Assembly (NCBI GenBank): GCA_964481485.1
Contig: CAYZVM010000221.1
Location: forward strand, 1-10,132
Reading direction: 5' to 3'
Origin: M3007 sp964481485
Lineage (GTDB): Bacteria; Bacteroidota; Bacteroidia; Chitinophagales; Saprospiraceae
Length of the DNA stretch: 10,132 bases
A model generated the notes under the pieces. That model was not told the DNA's origin, did no database searches, and saw only the letters and a list, made by a program, of their open reading frames with translations. Both the position numbers and the translations under genes were made by a program. This document shows, piece by piece, positions 5,699-10,132 of this stretch (position 1 is its first letter; each line of letters opens with the position of its first letter).

Positions 5699-8600
5699 AT
5701 GAAAAAGAACATTTGCAAAAACAATTACTTTATGAAATACGGCCTCTTTTCGGCTATATGGTTGTTGCTGGCGGCGAATGCTGTTTCCGGCCAGATTCAA
5801 TTGTCATTTAGCACCGAACAACCTTCCTGCAATGGCTACACCAACGGAACGGCCACGGTGACCGCTACTGGCGGCACTGCACCATATTCCTATATGTGGA
5901 ACAACGGTCAAGGTGGGCAGACCAATTTTGGCCTCGGCGCGGGTACTTATTTTGTGACTGTGACTGACCAAAATAGCCAGACGGCTACTGGCAGCGTGAC
6001 AGTGACACAACCTGACCCGCTCACTATCACGTTCACGACGACGGGACTCAGTTGTTCAAACACGACTGGCACGTTGACAGCCAATCCCGCGGGCGGCACC
6101 CAGCCGTATTCCTATTCATGGAGCACGACCGCCACCACGCAAACAATTCCGATAACTTTTGCCGGAACCTATTTTGTTACCGTGACCGATGCGAACGGCT
6201 GTTCTAAAATTGACGCGTACAATGTAGCTCCGGCGGCAGAGTTTTTCCCTGCATACACATTTACAAAGCCACTTTGTCACGGCGACGCGACCGGCTCCAT
6301 TGGCATTACGGTGTTTGGCACCAACACGCCGTTCACTTGGACCTGGAGCAATGGTGTTACAAATCAAGGGCTTACCAACGTCGCGGCAGGTGATTACAGC
6401 GTCACCGTCACCGACGCACAAGGTTGCACATTTAGCGATACCGTGACTTTGATGGACAACCCGCAATTGATAGTGGAAATTTTCTCTACTAATGCGGTTT
6501 GTTTCAATGTGCCAAACAGCGGGACTTTGTTTGCAGCAGTGGCAGGCGGCGTAAATCCATATTCATATTCTTGGGACAATGGCAGCAACCAATCTGGCCA
6601 ACAAGGACTCTTGCCAGGCATTTATTCCGTGACGGTGAGCGATGGAAACGGCTGCACGGCAACTGATACCGACACCATCACGGTGCCTTCGCCGCTCACT
6701 GGCGACATAGTTTCTCTTTCTCCAGCTTGCGGAGGTAACAATGGGTGCGTCACCGTGACCGGCGTGGGTGGCACACCGCCTTATACCTACGTCTGGCCTG
6801 TGCTTGGCATCACCGGCCCAACTGCCTGCGACCTCGCCCCCGGCGATTATTACGTCTGTATTTTTGATGCCAATGGTTGCCAGCACGACATGGTTGTCAC
6901 GATGACGGCTATTCCGGGTCTTGATGTGACGCTCATTTTGACAAAAGCAGAATGCCCCGGTGTGGACAACGGCACTGCCACCGCTATCGTAAGCCCGGCG
7001 TCTGGCACCTACACATACCAATGGGTGCCGCAACCCAATCCGAGTGTTTCGCAAATCAACAGCATCCCGGCTGGCACAGTCGTTTCGGTCACAGTCACCG
7101 ATGTCAATACCGGCTGCATGGGCACAGCAACAGGAACAGTTACTGCCCACAACGTGGTGACGGTCAATGTGATTGACACGGACGTATTTTGCGTGGGCGA
7201 CACGACGGGCAACGCGACCGCTATTCCTTCGGGCGGCACCGACCCCTACACATACATTTGGACATTGCCGGGTGGCGCGACCCAAACTGACCCAACTATT
7301 ATCAACCTCGGTGTGGGCGCGTATCAGGTCAGCGTGACCGATGCGAAAGGTTGCACCGCTATTGGTGTGGCCGATGTCGGTGCCCAATCCAACCCGATGG
7401 CAGGTTACGCACATACGGTGGCGGGATGTATAGACAGCATTATTACCATTGAAATCACCGACAGTTCTACCGACCCACTGAGCAATATCATTTCTTGGAA
7501 TTGGAACATATCGTGGAGCGGCGGCGGCAATGCTACCTCCACGCAGCAAAACCCGCCCTTTATTCAATTTACTGAAAATGAAACGGTGCTGGTGCAGTTG
7601 ACGGTCACCTCAGCTCAAGGCTGCACAAACGTCATCAGTGCCCCATTCAACGTCACGGGCGCACCAACTGTGTCCGTGAGCGTGCCCAACCCGGCGGTAG
7701 ATTGCGACAACGGCCCAATTCCGATAACCGTGAACGGAGCGCCTGGGAATACCTATAACTGGTTTCCGCTGACAGGGCTGACTTTCAATCCCGACGCACT
7801 GAACGTGATTGCAGACCCAACTGGAACCATCACCTATCAACTTATCGCTGCCAACGGCGAGTGCGCCGACACGGTGGACGTAACGGTCGTTCGAGTCGAA
7901 CCGATTAACTTGGCGGTGCAGGACACTTCAATTGTGACCTGCGACACCCTCACAACTTTGACGGCTACTGCCAATGCTGCCGCCGGAGCCACCATCGTCT
8001 GGTACAACAGCAATCCAGATTCCATCGGCACGGGTGGTTCGATTGTCGTGCCAGCCAGTGGGCAAAATACCTACACCGTCATTGCTATCGATGCTTATGG
8101 CTGCTCCGAAACTGACAATGCGACCGTGACCGGCAATAGCGTGGACGTGGATGTTTCTTTTGCTTCTACGCTCACGGACTGCGAAAACATACCCGTCGCG
8201 CTTTCTGTCACCAATCTCGATCCGGTGGACATTTTGAACTATCAATGGTCGTCGTCCAGCCCGAACTTGGTTATCACCCAACAAGGTGCCTCGAATGTGA
8301 CGGCTATCGGCCCGGCAGGTACTTATACCGTGACGGTGACGGTGACAAACCAGTTTGACTGCGAAAGGATTTTCACTACCGAAATCACTTTGGATTCCAG
8401 CATTTCGCTCGAAGGTGCCGTCACAGCCGACCTTTGTATGGGTTTAGTCGTTGATTTTGAAAGTAGCGTCGCCGTGACAGGCACATGGGATTTTGGCGAC
8501 AACACGACCAGCAATGACCCAAACCCCACCCATACTTACGCTCAGAGCGGGATGTACACCGTGAGTTTTTCTTCTACCGAAAACTGCGTTTTGCCGTTCG

Positions 8601-10132
8601 ACACCACCATCATGGTGTTGCCCGAGGCGGCGGTACAGGCAGCAATTTCTAATAATTACGAAAGTTGCTCCAACGTAGCACTGATTCAGTTCACGGACCA
8701 AACCACGCATTTTTACGACATCGCGTCGTGGGATTGGTCGTTCTCTACCAGCCCGGCCCAGACTTCCGATGCACAAAATCCAATCATTACTTTTTCAGAA
8801 GAAGGCACTATCACAGCTACACTCGTGGTGACGGACGTGAATGGCTGCACCGGTACGGCAACCATGCCTGTGGAGGTGCGCCTCGTCAATGACACCATCA
8901 GCGACCAACAAATCTTTTGCCCCGGCGAATCGGTGGCTCTCAATCCTGACTTCAACCCGAACTACGATTACAATTGGGTTTCGGTGCCAAACGACCCGAT
9001 TTTTGACCCAACCAGCCAAAACCCCGACGTTGCTCCAACTGACCCGACGGTTTACACGGTCACAATTGGGAATGGCGCGTTTTGTTTCTTCACCGATTCA
9101 GTGACCGTGACTCCACAGCCCGCTGCGACGGTAGAGTTGCCCGACGACAGAGAAGTTTGTTCGGACGAACAACTGACTATTAACATCCAAAACAGCAACG
9201 GTGTCACGTTCGTCTGGTCAGAAAATCCAAATTTCGACCCGGTTTTGCCGAATACCACCGATTCTCTGACGATTACGCCCGTAAAAGATGGTGTGTACTA
9301 CGTCATGGCTATCAACGCCGCCGGTTGCTCGGCCACCGATGTCATCAGGGTCAACAACACATCAGTCAATGTGGATGCCGAACCCGCCAACCGCAGTATC
9401 TGTCTCGGCGAAAGCACCGAATTGACCCTGACCAATTTGGACATGGACGACACCTTGACATACATCTGGACACCCACGCTCGACCCGATTCCAAACCCGG
9501 TGGTGACGCCAAATGTGACCACGACTTACTCGGTGCTGGCTACCAACCAATTCGGTTGCGCCGACTCAATGCAGTTCAACGTCAACGTGGTCAGCATCGC
9601 CGTGACGGCGGAAGTGACGGGCAAAGACACGATTTGCCCCGGCCAATCCACCGAACTGCTGGCGACGGTGACGAGCAACAGCACCGACATCACCTACGAT
9701 TGGACACCCGCTGGCTCGCTCACGGGCGCAAATACAGCCAATCCGACCGCCGAGCCGACGGAAACGACCATTTACACCGTCACGGCACTTGCCGAAAATT
9801 TGTGCCCCGACACTGCCACCGTCATTGTCTATTTCATGTCGGGCGAATGTGCGGAGCCGTACATTTTTGTTCCCAAAGCCTTCACGCCCAACAGCGACGG
9901 CAACAACGACTTTTTCATCGTGCGTGGCTTGGACATCAAGGAAGTCTATTTCGTGGTGTGGGACCGCTGGGGCGAAAAAGTGTACGAAACCAACGACCCC
10001 GCCGCACAAGGTTGGGACGGCACTTTCAACGGGAAAGAACTTACGCCGGATTCTTACGCTTGGTATTTGAGCGTCACTTGCGGCAACGGCGAGTTTTATG
10101 TGAGTAAGGGGGATGTGACGTTGTTGAAGTAA
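5699..10132 (+). CDS. T9SS-exported SprB-like modular surface protein with type B sorting domain
   Basis: Predicted cell-surface adhesin or gliding-type filament, exported by Sec and then by the type IX system. Seen in the 1477-aa product: a signal peptide (about 1-31, cleavage near VSG|Q); seven SprB-like repeats (about 32-560) of the form C..G..nG..GGT.PYsY.W...aGtY.VTVTDanGC; a PKD-like module (about 564-653); three Ig-like modules (about 656-898); a canonical PKD with WDFGD at 930-934; another PKD (about 976-1060, WDWSF); four Ig-like modules (about 1063-1378); and a type B C-terminal domain (about 1387-1477). Almost every module carries exactly one cysteine near each end. The composition is rich in Thr, Val, Asp and Asn, as in extracellular beta-sandwich stalks. 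Two starts are possible: ATG at 5699 (N-region MKKNICKNNYF) and ATG at 5732, which gives a tighter signal peptide; I keep the first without strong preference. In Flavobacterium, type B substrates such as SprB need a SprF/PorP partner; none is in this window. No catalytic domain is visible, so function beyond surface display is inferred. Confidence 0.92.
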   Translation: MKKNICKNNYFMKYGLFSAIWLLLAANAVSGQIQLSFSTEQPSCNGYTNGTATVTATGGTAPYSYMWNNGQGGQTNFGLGAGTYFVTVTDQNSQTATGSVTVTQPDPLTITFTTTGLSCSNTTGTLTANPAGGTQPYSYSWSTTATTQTIPITFAGTYFVTVTDANGCSKIDAYNVAPAAEFFPAYTFTKPLCHGDATGSIGITVFGTNTPFTWTWSNGVTNQGLTNVAAGDYSVTVTDAQGCTFSDTVTLMDNPQLIVEIFSTNAVCFNVPNSGTLFAAVAGGVNPYSYSWDNGSNQSGQQGLLPGIYSVTVSDGNGCTATDTDTITVPSPLTGDIVSLSPACGGNNGCVTVTGVGGTPPYTYVWPVLGITGPTACDLAPGDYYVCIFDANGCQHDMVVTMTAIPGLDVTLILTKAECPGVDNGTATAIVSPASGTYTYQWVPQPNPSVSQINSIPAGTVVSVTVTDVNTGCMGTATGTVTAHNVVTVNVIDTDVFCVGDTTGNATAIPSGGTDPYTYIWTLPGGATQTDPTIINLGVGAYQVSVTDAKGCTAIGVADVGAQSNPMAGYAHTVAGCIDSIITIEITDSSTDPLSNIISWNWNISWSGGGNATSTQQNPPFIQFTENETVLVQLTVTSAQGCTNVISAPFNVTGAPTVSVSVPNPAVDCDNGPIPITVNGAPGNTYNWFPLTGLTFNPDALNVIADPTGTITYQLIAANGECADTVDVTVVRVEPINLAVQDTSIVTCDTLTTLTATANAAAGATIVWYNSNPDSIGTGGSIVVPASGQNTYTVIAIDAYGCSETDNATVTGNSVDVDVSFASTLTDCENIPVALSVTNLDPVDILNYQWSSSSPNLVITQQGASNVTAIGPAGTYTVTVTVTNQFDCERIFTTEITLDSSISLEGAVTADLCMGLVVDFESSVAVTGTWDFGDNTTSNDPNPTHTYAQSGMYTVSFSSTENCVLPFDTTIMVLPEAAVQAAISNNYESCSNVALIQFTDQTTHFYDIASWDWSFSTSPAQTSDAQNPIITFSEEGTITATLVVTDVNGCTGTATMPVEVRLVNDTISDQQIFCPGESVALNPDFNPNYDYNWVSVPNDPIFDPTSQNPDVAPTDPTVYTVTIGNGAFCFFTDSVTVTPQPAATVELPDDREVCSDEQLTINIQNSNGVTFVWSENPNFDPVLPNTTDSLTITPVKDGVYYVMAINAAGCSATDVIRVNNTSVNVDAEPANRSICLGESTELTLTNLDMDDTLTYIWTPTLDPIPNPVVTPNVTTTYSVLATNQFGCADSMQFNVNVVSIAVTAEVTGKDTICPGQSTELLATVTSNSTDITYDWTPAGSLTGANTANPTAEPTETTIYTVTALAENLCPDTATVIVYFMSGECAEPYIFVPKAFTPNSDGNNDFFIVRGLDIKEVYFVVWDRWGEKVYETNDPAAQGWDGTFNGKELTPDSYAWYLSVTCGNGEFYVSKGDVTLLK
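5792..7378 (+). repeat. Seven SprB-like protein repeats (residues about 32-560)
   Basis: Each unit is about 70-75 residues. Approximate residue ranges: 32-103, 108-176, 186-251, 257-329, 335-402, 409-483 and 487-560. The core signature is GGT.PYsYsW, then about 20 variable residues, then aGtY.VTVTDanGC. Units 1, 2, 4, 5 and 7 keep the GG..PY motif well. Units 3 (NTPFTWTWSNG) and 6 (SGTYTYQW, TDVNTGC) have diverged. The first unit lacks the closing cysteine and the fifth has five cysteines. At DNA level the units are well diverged, with only short identical stretches such as CGTGACCGATGCGAA at 6181-6195 and 7333-7347, so the array is not a recent expansion. Confidence 0.85.
7388..9838 (+). repeat. 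Ig-like / PKD stalk modules (residues about 564-1380)
   Basis: About ten beta-sandwich modules of 70-90 residues form the distal two thirds of the surface protein. The last four share a pattern of C.G.s.eL, then Y.W.p, then nP...P...tt.Y.V.a...gC...d...V (roughly 1063-1138, 1143-1218, 1222-1297, 1300-1378). The only classical PKD signature is WDFGDN at 930-935 followed by P.HTYAQSGMYTV. The modules at 564-653 and 976-1060 are PKD-like, with SWNWNISW and SWDWSF in place of the WDFGDG loop. These domains are known as spacers and adhesive stalks in Bacteroidota surface proteins. Confidence 0.75.
9857..10129 (+). other. Type B T9SS C-terminal sorting domain
   Basis: Residues about 1387-1477 match the gliding-motility-associated C-terminal domain family. 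Landmarks are FTPNSDGNNDFF, a VVWDRWGEKVYE strand, GWDGTFNGKELTPDSYAWYL and the terminal KGDVTLLK. This domain directs outer-membrane passage through the T9SS. Type B domains differ from the shorter type A domains and are linked to PorP/SprF-family partners. It ends three bases before the end of the window, so it is complete. Cys1384 just before it and Cys1461 near its end could form a bridge. Confidence 0.93.

Noticed and set aside
6181..7347. Recent DNA-level duplication of SprB-like repeats
   Set aside because: The longest identical stretch I noticed is 15 nt (CGTGACCGATGCGAA at 6181-6195 and 7333-7347). The units are otherwise well diverged, so the array is old.
6563..7567. 334-codon open frame on the - strand inside the surface-protein gene
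   Set aside because: It is antisense to the SprB-like repeats. The repeated Val-Thr-Asp codons leave few stops on the opposite strand, and the translation is His/Arg/Val-rich low-complexity sequence with no recognisable domain.
9325..10107. 260-codon open frame in another + frame within the surface-protein gene
   Set aside because: It overlaps the clear type B sorting domain and Ig-like modules in the true frame. Its product is Arg/His/Gln-rich with no domain pattern, typical of a frame shadow.

Overview
The window looks like part of a Bacteroidota chromosome, most plausibly a Saprospiria- or Chitinophagales-like lineage. The evidence is a type IX secretion (T9SS) type B C-terminal sorting domain, SprB-type surface repeats, TPR / PD40-propeller / OmpA-like envelope proteins of the PorE type, and starts without a Shine-Dalgarno sequence. 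The taxonomic level is inferred from protein style only.

Three large genes fill the window, all on the + strand. Genes 1 (130-3003, 957 aa) and 2 (3088-5502, 804 aa) are tandem paralogues. Each has a Sec signal peptide, an N-terminal TPR region, a six-bladed-type PD40 propeller, two or three beta-sandwich modules, and a modified OmpA-like C-terminal domain. Gene 3 (5699-10132, 1477 aa, ending with the window) is a secreted modular surface protein. It has a signal peptide, seven SprB-like repeats, about ten Ig-like/PKD modules, and a complete type B sorting domain ending KGDVTLLK.

The gaps are short: 84 bp between genes 1 and 2, and 196 bp between genes 2 and 3. The second gap carries an unusual array of 9-10 nt units, GGTTTAGA-type on the left and the inverted TCTAAACC-type on the right. 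Related pyrimidine-rich motifs (CTTCTTTTAA, TTAATCCCC) lie before genes 1 and 2.

Inferred joint role: gene 3 is exported by the T9SS and displayed on the cell surface as an adhesin or gliding-type filament. Genes 1 and 2 would be periplasmic scaffold or anchoring proteins linking an outer-membrane partner to the cell wall. A PorP/SprF-family partner, usual for type B substrates, is not in the window and may lie just downstream. No RNA genes, CRISPR arrays, insertion sequences or phage genes were seen. The least explained features are the inverted repeat array, the shared OmpA-domain changes in the two paralogues, and the near-perfect one-cysteine-pair-per-module pattern in gene 3.
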